A DNA stretch of 64,000 nucleotides from Adiantum capillus-veneris (lineage: Eukaryota > Streptophyta > Polypodiopsida > Polypodiales > Pteridaceae). The stretch covers positions 85,304,340 to 85,368,339 of the forward strand of contig CM043971.1 of NCBI GenBank assembly GCA_014529385.2, in the 5' to 3' direction. Below, piece after piece: positions 1 to 8,245 of the stretch (position 1 is the stretch's first letter; every line of letters begins with the position of its first letter). Under the pieces are notes generated by a model. The model saw nothing but the letters and a program-made list of their open reading frames with translations, was not told the DNA's origin and made no database searches. Position numbers and translations under genes: made by a program.

Positions 1-833
1 TACAAGGTTTTCCTTAAGCTTTTGGAATGAATTTTTACATTCCTCAGTCCAGTCGAAACTGACTAATAAGCGATACAGAGGTTGTGCAATGACCGCATAC
101 ATATATATGAATCTTCGATAATATCCCCAGTGTCCCATGAAGAATTGTACTTGTTTGGCATTAGTAGGCCTGGGCAAGTCTACTATGACTCTAATTTTGT
201 CATAGTAGACAATATGTCCTAAGATGCGGCCTTGCCTAACCGTAAAAATGCATTTTTTCGGGTTGAGACAGATTCGATATGTTCTACACTTCTCAAATAC
301 CTTTTGTAAATGGTCAATATGTTCTTCTTATATAAGAGAGTGGACACAGAGATCATCCATATATATTTCTAAGAATATTCTCAGGTATTCTTTGAACGCA
401 TGAGTCATTAACCTTTGGAAGGTAGCTGGGGCATTGGCTAGGCCAAAAGGCATAACTCTATACGCATATATTCCTCACTCTGTGGAAAATGCTGTTTTGT
501 GTTGATCCTCTATTGCAATTGGTTGTACCTCGAAAAACCATCTAAAAAAGAATAAGCCCGTTTTCCAGCCACCCTTTCAAGCACATGTTCTGTGATCGAC
601 AAGGGATAATTATCCCTTATTGTGGCTACGTTTACCTTTTTGAGGTTCACACACACCCGCAACTTTTTGCTCTTTTTGGGGACAACCACAATGGGTGACA
701 CCCAATCTGTATGCTTGATTTCATAGATGAATTTAGCATCCATCAGCTTGTCAATATCCTCTTTGATTCGTTTAGCGAATGTGTCGTTATATGTATAAGG
801 ACGCTGTTTGCTAGGTTTGGCATCTGATTTCAA
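1..833 (-). pseudogene. Gypsy-1 reverse transcriptase (broken)
   Basis: Ty3/gypsy reverse transcriptase, which copies element RNA into DNA. The N-terminal part (510-833) has the primer-grip region with WVSPIVVVPKK and RVCVNLKKVN. Continuing leftward in shifted or stop-containing frames come VMPFGLANAPATFQRL, the catalytic YMDD box at about 348-359, and the connection motif ILGHIVYYDK. A stop replaces an expected tryptophan codon near 478, there is a frameshift near 505-515, and another stop lies just after the YMDD region, so no functional enzyme can be made. The reading continues beyond the left window edge. Confidence 0.88.
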
Positions 834-2000
834 AGGAATTGTATATTGGCATATCGATGGGTCAACTCCTTTGAGGTCTTTGTAGGACCATGCAAACCCA
901 TCTTTATACTTCTTGAGAAGTTGTGTTAGCCTTTCTTCTTCTTCAGGCTCTAAATCAGTTGCTATATAGACACGCTGAGACTCTTCGCCCTGCGCAGCGA
1001 GGTCTATCCGTTTTGCATTTTCCGGCCCATCGTAAGATTACTGGTTTATTCTTTCCCTTATTGGTGGTGTCATTATGATTTTTCTGTCCTGGATGGTGAA
1101 TTTTTGATAGTGAGATGGTACATTCATGTTTTCTTTTTCTGACTCCTCCTTACTATCACTTTCTCCCTCAGTAGTCCATACCTCTCGTAACGATCGTTTT
1201 AGTTCTTGGTATTTCTTTTTACGCTCCATTTTGGTCCATTTTGGATCTTTTGTCTTTTCCTGTGTTGATTGTTGAGATTTTCTTGATTTTGTTTGTGTTT
1301 TAGTCTTCCGTGCTTGTTTTCTTTCCTCATGCGTCCTTTCCCTTCGAACTCTTGAGAATCTTCTTGATATTTGGTCTTTTACACAATCCTCTACCTTGAC
1401 AAGCATTAGATAGTGAGTTTTATCTTTTATCCTGGGCATCAGGTTCTCTCTAATTTTTTTTTCTGCTCTTTTTTTTATATAGCGTTCCTGGCGTCTAGGG
1501 TGTTGATTTGCAAAATCATAAAACTTGATATTCGCGGTTGTCTCCCCACGCTCGCTTGAGATGTCTGAACACTCGTTATTTGCATTGTTATTGAACTCCA
1601 GATGCTCAGAGAGTCATAAAACTCGTCTTGTTTTGGTGAGTCTACATTCTCATCTCTTGCTGTTGGTATAAGGCTTACCATGTAATAGGGTAGCACATCA
1701 TAGCCATTCTTATTGCAAAATTTTGTCGTTGGGCTATTTGTAATGGTACAGACATCCAATGTTGCTAGTATGTGTTCCCATTCTAGAGGTTTTAAGGCAT
1801 CTTCGGGAAAAGGTTCCGAAATGTAATCCTTGTCCTCAATAGCTCTTTCTAGGATGCATTCCTCTCTTTTTAAGCTCCCACAATGTGAAGCTCCGCACAT
1901 CCATAGCTCTTTTTTATGCCCTAACCATGCTGGGTGTTCTGATCCTGCCAATGTAGCTGAACCAAACTCTTCCACTGGTGTCTGGTTCACATCCTTGTAA
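834..2000 (-). pseudogene. Gypsy-1 pol linker between protease and reverse transcriptase
   Basis: This stretch joins the protease and reverse transcriptase of Gypsy-1. It contains two frames, 1038-1439 and 1475-2119. The first encodes a strongly charged Lys/Arg/Glu-rich segment; the second overlaps the protease end in another frame and may be partly a shadow. Neither resembles a named domain. Position and orientation indicate a pol spacer. Its boundaries are uncertain because of frameshifts. Confidence 0.5.
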
Positions 2001-2639
2001 CTATGGTCTTTTAGGTATATTTTGGTTGTAGTCTCCCCATGTCTGAGGTATATGTGGTCGTAACCCCAATTCTGGTCTTCCCAAGATGATCTCGTAATTG
2101 TTCTTTTTGTCGAAATCAACTATTGCAAATGTATGCTCATACTCGATTCCGCAAGAGGTCACAATTACTTTTTCTAAAAGTCCTAGAGGCTTTTCCATGA
2201 ACCCATCTGCCAGTTGCAATTTCATTATGGTAGCTCTCAAAGCCGGTTTTCCCCATTTTTTCCAGATTTCTTTGGTGGCGATAGCAACTCCCGCTCTACT
2301 GTCAAGAATAGCTTTGGAAACTACTCCTTGGAATTCTATTGGTAGTGTGGTATTTCCATCTTCTCCCTCGCAATATTCTCCAACCTTGTTTAAAGGTACT
2401 GGCCTAGTGTTTAGTTGAGGCTTGTCCAATTCTCTGATCCCTTCTTGAAGCTTTGAGGTAGGGTCTTTTACTCCAAATTTTTCTAAGCATTTGCCTATGG
2501 TGGTCAACATCTTTGGTCGTAACCTCAGGAGTTCGGCTAATGTGATTGTGCATGCCACAGGGGTGGACAATAACTCAATCAACCCTTGTGAATCCATCAC
2601 TCTGTTGGAAGAAAGTCTTTGAGATGGGATTGCTCTCAC
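2001..2639 (-). pseudogene. Gypsy-1 retropepsin-like aspartic protease region
   Basis: An open frame of 212 codons. In its second half it shows a retropepsin-like core: AILDSRAGVAIATKEIW, corresponding to the D-S/T-G-A catalytic loop but with an extra Arg after DS, then the flap region, then IILGRPELGL, the hydrophobic-hydrophobic-LGRP motif that closes the fold. The enzyme would cleave the Gag-Pol polyprotein. The altered catalytic loop suggests decay, or a lineage variant. Its upstream end runs into the MITE at about 2625-2880, so the apparent first residues are insertion-derived or rearranged. Confidence 0.7.
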
Positions 2640-2880
2640 CTCATACTTAGATTCATATGTAACCTATCACGTGAGTTCATTAGAAGGGTATTTAAAGTTC
2701 TTGAAACTTACAAAAATATATATACAGAAGGGTATTATTTTTTCAAATTTAAAAAAAACTTACAGATTTTAAAAGAAAAGGGTACATTATACTCCTAACA
2801 AAATTCACAGATAAGGGGTTTTACAAACATGTCTTGAACGCACGTGATATGGTAGTTTTACACATAGTGAACCCCTCGAG
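2625..2880. mobile_element. MITE-like palindrome-ended element, copy 1 (diverged)
   Basis: A 250-bp AT-rich segment with inverted ends: CTATCACGTGAGTTC near 2664 and GAACGCACGTGATATG near 2836, followed by GTGAACCCC. It matches the element at 30563-30810 in both arms and in the interior (GAAGGGTATTTAAA, AAAAGAAAAGGGTWCATTATA). It separates the Gypsy-1 protease frame from the upstream gag-linker frame, as an insertion would. The outer left end is too diverged to give a clear target duplication. Confidence 0.6.
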
Positions 2881-3675
2881 TCTGGTTGGCTGTGCCCCAA
2901 ACTAATTGAACCATGGTCTCCCCCTTGTGAATGCATATCAAAGTTCATTTGTGATCTTGCCTCAAATTCTTCAATGGGAGGTAAGATCTCATTTTCCTCC
3001 TTTGTCGTGCTATTTATTTGGTGGCTCACCTTGTTACCTTCATTTGCTTCCCGGATTTGCTTCCACAGGTCATCTAGAGTGTTACAATCTTTACCCATTT
3101 CTACCAATGTGGCTGGAAACCATCAATTGTCTCATCTGTTGTATTTGGCACTATGATAGGTTCTCTCCTAGACTCAGAGGTAGTCGTGAGTCTCTCCTTC
3201 ATGTCTACTTGTTTTTCTAGATTTGGTTTGATAGGGGTTGGAGCTGGTACCTTGTGCCAACTTGCAGGTTTACCAAACGGATTTTCTATCAAGGATTGGG
3301 CTGTTTCAATTATCTTTCGACACATTTCCAACCTCTGTTTTTCTATTTCTACATATGGATAAGTCATCCATCTTTGCTCTTGCGTTTGGTTGTTTTTGAG
3401 TTTGACTTCGTATGCTTTTAAAAGTACGTCTAACTGCTCATTTACTTTTTCTACCAGCACTAATCCTCCTGGTTCTGCACTTTTGGGTTCTACTATTTCC
3501 TTGGGTCCTATTGTTGCCGCAGTGTGTGAGCTTAAACTAGTTAGATCCTCTAACCGCTCTAATCTATCCTTTGTGTGTTTTAACTCCTCGGATAGAGCCA
3601 TTTGCTCTCGTTCTCTCTTGGCTTTCATACACGCCTTTCTATCTTTCCAAGTGCTTCTCTGACTTTTCATTCTGT
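2881..3675 (-). pseudogene. Gypsy-1 gag/protease linker with coiled coil
   Basis: Frames 3101-3670 (189 codons) and 2805-3107 form one diverged region. The 3101-3670 product starts with a basic segment, then a Glu/Leu-rich heptad region around SEELKHTKDRLERLEDL, suggesting a coiled coil, then a hydrophilic tail. No named domain is recognised. The region ends exactly at the 8-bp duplication flanking the hAT; on the other side of the hAT the Gypsy-1 gag tail resumes. It was therefore one contiguous gag-pol region before the hAT inserted. Confidence 0.55.
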
Positions 3676-3683
3676 ACTTGGAG
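3676..3683. repeat. hAT target-site duplication, left copy
   Basis: ACTTGGAG directly precedes the CAGGGATTT terminus. The identical 8 bases follow the other terminus at 11671-11678. Eight-base duplications are characteristic of hAT transposition. Confidence 0.95.
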
Positions 3684-3712
3684 CAGGGATTTCAAAATGA
3701 CGTGATCACACT
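3684..3712 (+). repeat. hAT left terminal inverted repeat
   Basis: Begins CAGGGATTT. The next 20 bases are imperfectly inverted at 11642-11670, including the shared ACGYGATSAC block. The match is about 9 perfect bases followed by a gapped match. Confidence 0.9.
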
Positions 3713-3809
3713 ATAATTTCAGGTTAATAACAATAGAAATGCAAAATAACAAATTTTATGTTAATTGACATTCATCTTTTTTGACCTGCAAGAAGACTTG
3801 GAGACCGGC

Positions 3810-3878
3810 TAAAGGCCCGCCGGGCTAAGTAGTTAACCCGCCGGGTAAAGCCACTTCCCCGCCGGGCCCGCCGTGGCT
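3810..3878 (+). repeat. Left subterminal CCCGCCGGG motif cluster
   Basis: Four GC-rich motifs (GCCCGCCGGGC, ACCCGCCGGGT, CCCGCCGGGC, CCCGCCGTGG) in about 65 bp of otherwise AT-rich DNA, immediately upstream of a TATA box. Related motifs recur near the other end at 11451-11553. hAT transposases commonly bind short subterminal repeats (family knowledge), so these are candidate transposase-binding sites. Each motif is also a short palindrome. Confidence 0.75.
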
Positions 3879-3886
3879 ATATAAAG
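3877..3886 (+). promoter_or_regulatory. TATA box for the plus-strand cargo genes
   Basis: CTATATAAAG follows the GC-rich block and points inward toward the kinase and RING genes. No other convincing plus-strand TATA box lies between here and 5110. A candidate 5' splice site (G/GTAAT near 3986) follows, and a 3' splice-site-like TTGCAG ends at 5104, so the 175-bp array may be intronic. Inference from sequence only. Confidence 0.55.
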
Positions 3887-4077
3887 ATGACGCCGGTACT
3901 TGTCTTTTTCACAAGAGAGGTACATTGAAAAGTCTTCTTCACAAAACTTTCTGGCAGCTTTCCACATTCTCAAAGCAGTGTAGTGGTAATTTTTTAATCC
4001 CTTCCTTATTTTATTGATGTTTTTTTGAGCTTTTTGCGTTAAAACTCAAAGGTATAAAATTTCTTTTATCAAATCAT

Positions 4078-4990
4078 CGTACGTGGATGCACTAGCATAT
4101 GGTTGCAATTGCGGCTAGGTGTGTCATTGCAAAAGCGTACGATGATTATGTTTTATATTGCTCCCAGTCATTCATGCTTCGGCACATGGTTGCAATTGCG
4201 ACTAGGTGTGTTGCTGCTAGATTGACGGTAGCATCTGTTTGAAAGAAGTCACCGTGCATGGATGCACTGGCACATGGTTGCAATTGCGGCTAGGTGTGTC
4301 ATTGCAAAAGCGTAGGGTGACTATGTTTTATGTTGCTCCCAGTCATTCATGCTTCGGCACATGGTTGCAAATGCGACTAGGTGTGTTGCTGCTAGAATGA
4401 CAGGAGCATCTATTAGAAAGAACTCACCGTGCGTGGATGCACTGGCACATGGTTGCAATTGCGGCTAGGTGTGTCATTGCAAAAACGCAAGATGACTATG
4501 TTTTATGTTGCTTCCCGTCATTCATGCTTCGGCACATGGTTGCAATTGCGACTAGGTGTGTTATTGCTAGAATGACAGTAGCATCTAATGCATGAATGTG
4601 TGCTCAAATAATTTCATAATGTTTCATATGCTTGAATCTTGAGAGAAGACATCGTGCGTGGATGCACTGGCACATGGTTGCAATTGCGACTAGGTGTGTC
4701 ATTGCAAAAGGGTAGGATGACTATGTTTTATGTTTCTCCTAGTCATTCATGCTTCGGCACATGGTTGCAATTGCGACTAGGTGTGTTGCTGCTAGATTGA
4801 CGGTAGCTTCTGTTTGAAAGAAGTCACCGTGCGTGGATGCATTGGCACATGGTTGCAATTGCGGCTAGGTGTTTCATTGCAAAAGCGTAGGGTGACTATG
4901 TTTTATGTTGCTCCCAGTCATTCATGCTTCGGCACATGGTTGCAATTGCGACTAGGTGTGTTGCTGCTAGAATGACATGAGCATCTGTTT
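4078..4990 (+). repeat. Five-copy 175-bp tandem array in hAT left arm
   Basis: Units start with CGTRCRTGGATGCACT near 4078, 4253, 4430, 4650 and 4825, giving spacings of about 175 bp with one of 220 bp. Each unit contains two related half-units carrying GGCACATGGTTGCAATTGCG followed by GCTAGGTGTGT or ACTAGGTGTGT, so about ten half-units occur. There is no coding potential across the array. It lies between the TATA box and the first ATG. Confidence 0.92.
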
Positions 4991-5109
4991 GTAAGTTGTT
5001 GTACGGTGAGACATACTGCACTTTTTAATTCACGTAGAAAAGATCCAAACGGAGTGGCACATAGTTATATTTCACAATGTGTTGTTTGCAATATACCATT
5101 GCAGGCAAA

Positions 5110-5487
5110 ATGGATCCTTCTGCTACTTCAGTGATAGAGTTCAAAAAGAAAATTAGACAATTGTTGATTACAATCGTCAGTGCACTAGATCCCGACGATA
5201 TAGCGCAGATTGTTGCAGATGAGTCTAGATTTCAATCATTATACAGTGAGATTGCCCGCAAAATTTTGTTGTTATATCCAGACAAAACAACCGAATCAAT
5301 AATCTCATTACTGAGCAGTTGGGTGGGCAATTTGCCCAAGGTGGCCTCTGATTTGAAAGAGGAATGCCCTCAAGAAGTAGACAAGGGTAAGCTAGAGCAT
5401 TGGAACGCGATATGGAGAGCTGAAAAGGAGAGGTCAAGGCGAGCATCCCACATAGACACACAGTTTGGACTAAGCAAGAAAATGTGA
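5110..5487 (+). CDS. Unrecognised helical domain, probable N-terminus of the kinase gene
   Basis: The frame can start at an ATG at 5077, but the ATG at 5110 is preferred. It lies 5 bp after a pyrimidine-poor but canonical TTGCAG/G and opens MDPSATS. The 125-residue product is rich in Leu/Ile and charged residues with predicted helices (EFKKKIRQLLITIVSAL, LYSEIARKILLLYP, ESIISLLSSWVGNL), suggesting a small helical bundle or adaptor domain. I do not recognise the family. It ends at TGA 5485-5487, but the same frame continues through a second stop (TAG 5563-5565) straight into the kinase. The simplest reading is one kinase gene of about 500 codons broken by two nonsense mutations. Alternatively it is a separate small gene. 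Confidence 0.6.
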   Translation: MDPSATSVIEFKKKIRQLLITIVSALDPDDIAQIVADESRFQSLYSEIARKILLLYPDKTTESIISLLSSWVGNLPKVASDLKEECPQEVDKGKLEHWNAIWRAEKERSRRASHIDTQFGLSKKM

Positions 5488-5622
5488 ATGGCTATCACGA
5501 GAGTTATGGGGAGCAGCGAAGTTGGAGAACCGTTTATTGAGGAGGCTGCCATTGAGGGAACGTAGGGTGCTATTGCTTCTGCCAGTCACCTGAAGAGCAG
5601 TATATACAATTCTGAATGTAGT

Positions 5623-6594
5623 ATGACTTTGGGCATTCCAAATAAGTCCATTAAGAAGATCAAGAAACTTGGGTCAGGGGCTTATGGCACAGGGTGGCAA
5701 GTTCAAATCAAAGGGATCAGTTTCCTTCGTGCAATGAATACTTATTGTGCCAAGGAGTTCAAAGGACAGGGCAAGCATCATTGGAAAAGCTTTGCATCAG
5801 AAAGTGGAGTAGATCTCAACCATAGAGGGATTGTGAGGACTATTGCCCACTCTGTAACGTTGCCATGGTTTCGGATATTCCCCTACTTCAATGGGGGGAC
5901 TTTAGGTGATCTTATGGAGACAGTGCCCCTTCCACATGGCTCTTTCACGACGCTTGTAGCGCATCAAGAGGGGAAAGGAAATATCCCTGAAGAATTTAAA
6001 TGGGAGCAGCCCTCTGAAGACAAGAAAAAACGTATCAAGAGCCTGTGCAATCATGCTCCCTCGTTGATCCATGCCTTGGTAAAGGCATTGCGATTCGCAC
6101 ATGACGAGGGAGTGATCCACAATGATCTCCATCCATGGAACATCATGTTGGACTTTACCAAGGATCTCACTCCCCGTATTGGAATAATCGATTGGGGATT
6201 GGCTCTGCGACGTGTTGGCTTAGAGACACAAAAGACCAATAATACTGATGAAAACTGGCAAAAGCTTCATCCTTGGCGAGCTCCTGAGTTACTAGATGGC
6301 AAGAATTTATGCCCATGGACCAAGGCCACAGATGTGTGTGCCATAGGATGGGTGATATGGCAATTTTGTAAGTTTTTTGGAGAGTTCTCTGACTACTACA
6401 ACACAGATTGGTTCAAACATAAGGTTTCAGTGGAGGTACAAGCCATATCTAGGATTGTTGTGGAAGGTTGGGTGAGGAAGAAATCCACAGACAGAAAGAC
6501 CTTGGCACTTTTGGACGAAGAATTAGAAAGATTTGAAGCCCAGCCAGAACGATGCTTACGCCCTCCCTCTGAAATGAGTGTAGTCTTTTTTTGA
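5623..6594 (+). CDS. Protein kinase carried by the hAT element
   Basis: 323 codons covering a complete kinase fold. Visible motifs: Gly-rich loop GSGAYG (residues 17-22), catalytic Lys in CAKEF (K44), helix-C Glu candidate near SESG (E60), catalytic loop HNDLHPWN (D168, N173; HRD replaced by HND), metal-binding DWG instead of DFG (D190), APE (220-222) and a helix-F Asp in TDVCAIGW. All catalytic residues are present, so the domain could be active. An insert between about residues 100 and 140 is unusual. HxDLHPxN is seen in some atypical and small-molecule-type kinases; the target is unknown. The frame is open upstream to TAG 5563-5565. AATAAA lies about 100 bp past the stop. It sits inside the hAT on the strand opposite the transposase, hence cargo or accessory gene. 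Confidence 0.85.
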   Translation: MTLGIPNKSIKKIKKLGSGAYGTGWQVQIKGISFLRAMNTYCAKEFKGQGKHHWKSFASESGVDLNHRGIVRTIAHSVTLPWFRIFPYFNGGTLGDLMETVPLPHGSFTTLVAHQEGKGNIPEEFKWEQPSEDKKKRIKSLCNHAPSLIHALVKALRFAHDEGVIHNDLHPWNIMLDFTKDLTPRIGIIDWGLALRRVGLETQKTNNTDENWQKLHPWRAPELLDGKNLCPWTKATDVCAIGWVIWQFCKFFGEFSDYYNTDWFKHKVSVEVQAISRIVVEGWVRKKSTDRKTLALLDEELERFEAQPERCLRPPSEMSVVFF

Positions 6595-6811
6595 TGGATA
6601 TATGATGTACTTTATTAAGCAGGGTTTTCTGAGACTTGTGACTTATAAAAGCACTTTTAAAAATTGGGTTTTATGCGCAATGGATGATGTATGAGTAATA
6701 AAAACACTTTGTTATATCTCAATAGACAACAAATTTTCTATGAGTTTTGTTTTTTATCTTAAGTTTCAAGCAATAAGCCACGTGGAGTCACTGATTGTCA
6801 TTCATTGATTT

Positions 6812-6956
6812 AAAAAATGGTGGTTACTCTTATATCAATTGATTGTCGTAAGATGGTGGTTATTCTAATATCAATTGATTGACGTAAAATGGTGGTTAAA
6901 ATTATAGCAATTAATTGTCGTAAAATGGTGGTTACTCTTATAGCAATTGATTATCA
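6812..6956 (+). repeat. 41-bp tandem repeat between kinase and RING genes
   Basis: Four imperfect units of about 41 bp, each with AAAATGGTGGTTA then a TATA(T/G)CAATTGATT core and TGTCGTAA. They lie between the kinase poly(A) region and the RING start. They are adjacent with no unique spacers, so this is not a CRISPR array. It may act as an intergenic regulatory or spacer sequence. Confidence 0.8.
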
Positions 6957-7000
6957 TTAAGTTTGTATGTCGTAACTGAAGTATACTGTTTAATCAGGAT

Positions 7001-7477
7001 ATGGATAATGATAATCAAAGGGCTAAGCGCGCTTTTGAGCGTCTCAGATCCATGTGTCAAGGCGGTGGAGTGAACGACATCGCTCAAATTTCTGCTCGTT
7101 GCTCCCAGTGGGCCAACCCGGTGGATACACAATGGAAAGAGGTGAACACTAGGATTGACCGAGAAATGGTGAAATCCATATGGCCAGGCGTTGCAGATGA
7201 CAACATCAAGAAAGTTCGACTCAAGCTATCACAATGCATTAATGCAGACATACGAGACAATGGAGAGAACATATATCTCGATGTTATGGGTCATCCTATG
7301 TATCATATGGATTGTTCATTGTGGTTTGCCAAGATGTTATACATGCATTATGTCTTGGGTGAAGCAGTGGACTTTAGCTCAAGGACACCTCACATGATGG
7401 TTGAGGACATTCGCAGTACTGCAATCACCGTCACACGGCAAGAGATGTCATTGGCACTAGAAGGTGCATCAATGTAA
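7001..7477 (+). CDS. N-terminal half of RING-H2 cargo protein (unrecognised domain)
   Basis: 158 codons starting MDNDNQRAKRAFERLR, three bases after a TTAATCAG 3' splice-site-like sequence. The middle contains CSQWANPVDTQW and a segment with several His, Trp and Met residues. I do not recognise the domain. It stops at TAA 7475-7477, but the same frame continues directly into the coiled-coil/RING segment at 7478, so this is probably the first half of one protein of about 349 codons with a single nonsense change. The stop overlaps GTAAGT, a strong 5' splice consensus, so use of an intron there is an alternative. Confidence 0.6.
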   Translation: MDNDNQRAKRAFERLRSMCQGGGVNDIAQISARCSQWANPVDTQWKEVNTRIDREMVKSIWPGVADDNIKKVRLKLSQCINADIRDNGENIYLDVMGHPMYHMDCSLWFAKMLYMHYVLGEAVDFSSRTPHMMVEDIRSTAITVTRQEMSLALEGASM

Positions 7478-8050
7478 GTGCATCAAGTTAAGGAGGAGCT
7501 TCAAACTCAACTCACGCAAGCATCACAAGCTACACAAGGCTCTCATGCAGAAGAAACCCTAAATAGAGACTTGCAAAGGGAGGTAAAGGTGCTATCTCGC
7601 CACGTAAAAGAGTTACAGGCGACTATAAAAAAACAAAATGCTGCCACATTGATTGAGCACCCAACATCTATTGAGGCCCCTCCAGCTTCTGGTGAGCACG
7701 GTGGTCCTTGCCCCATATGTAGATCATTCTTTCATGAGTGGTGTGGTCACTTCAGCTTGCCATGCGGACATATGTATCATATATCATGCTTGATGCAAAG
7801 CATGATGAATAACTTTCATTGTGCTATATGTGAGTTTGAGATATCCAAAAAGCTATATGCAATGTTTAAAATGTCCAAAGACTATAATAAGCTTAAATGT
7901 CAGCGTGAACATGAGAATGAAGATATATATTCTCACAAATATTTCACTATCACTTGGATAGTTTTTGTAACGTTTGATAACATTGACTCGTTGTCTTGCG
8001 AGAATTTATTAGTGAATTGTGAATTGTCTTCTCTTCAGCTTCAATTATGA
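7478..8050 (+). CDS. Coiled-coil plus RING-H2 zinc finger protein (E3 ubiquitin ligase-like)
   Basis: This frame continues that of 7001-7477. First comes a Glu/Gln/Leu-rich coiled coil (KEELQTQLTQASQ, REVKVLSRHVKELQATIKKQ), then a RING at about 7709-7831: CPIC, 15 residues, LPCGHMYHISCL, then HCAIC. Spacing C-x2-C...C-x-H-x2-H-x2-C-x10-C-x2-C gives all eight zinc ligands in RING-H2 order. Such domains recruit ubiquitin-conjugating enzymes (family knowledge); the substrate is unknown. The final 45 residues are hydrophobic and may be read-through of 3' sequence. Same strand as the kinase, about 400 bp downstream of it, and within the hAT termini. Confidence 0.82.
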   Translation: MHQVKEELQTQLTQASQATQGSHAEETLNRDLQREVKVLSRHVKELQATIKKQNAATLIEHPTSIEAPPASGEHGGPCPICRSFFHEWCGHFSLPCGHMYHISCLMQSMMNNFHCAICEFEISKKLYAMFKMSKDYNKLKCQREHENEDIYSHKYFTITWIVFVTFDNIDSLSCENLLVNCELSSLQLQL

Positions 8051-8245
8051 TATGTGATAATGCAACGATTTGTTAGGGCTTTGTATATTATGAAGCTTTA
8101 ATAGTGATTTGTGGCATTGTAAAGGTTTTTAAGGGCTTCGTTTATTATTAAGCAAATGTCTAAACCTTAAACTAAATATAAAAAAAAGCTTATAAGATAA
8201 ACAATTTCTGAACTGCAGAAGTCACTCAATGGATTCGATAATCTA

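Noticed and set aside
2098-2418. Plus-strand 106-codon frame
   Set aside because: Antisense shadow of the Gypsy-1 protease.
4078-4990. Centromeric or satellite DNA (175-bp unit)
   Set aside because: Only five units, confined within the termini of one hAT element.
6812-6956. CRISPR-like regular repeats
   Set aside because: Units are directly adjacent and imperfect, with no unique spacers, in a eukaryotic transposon.
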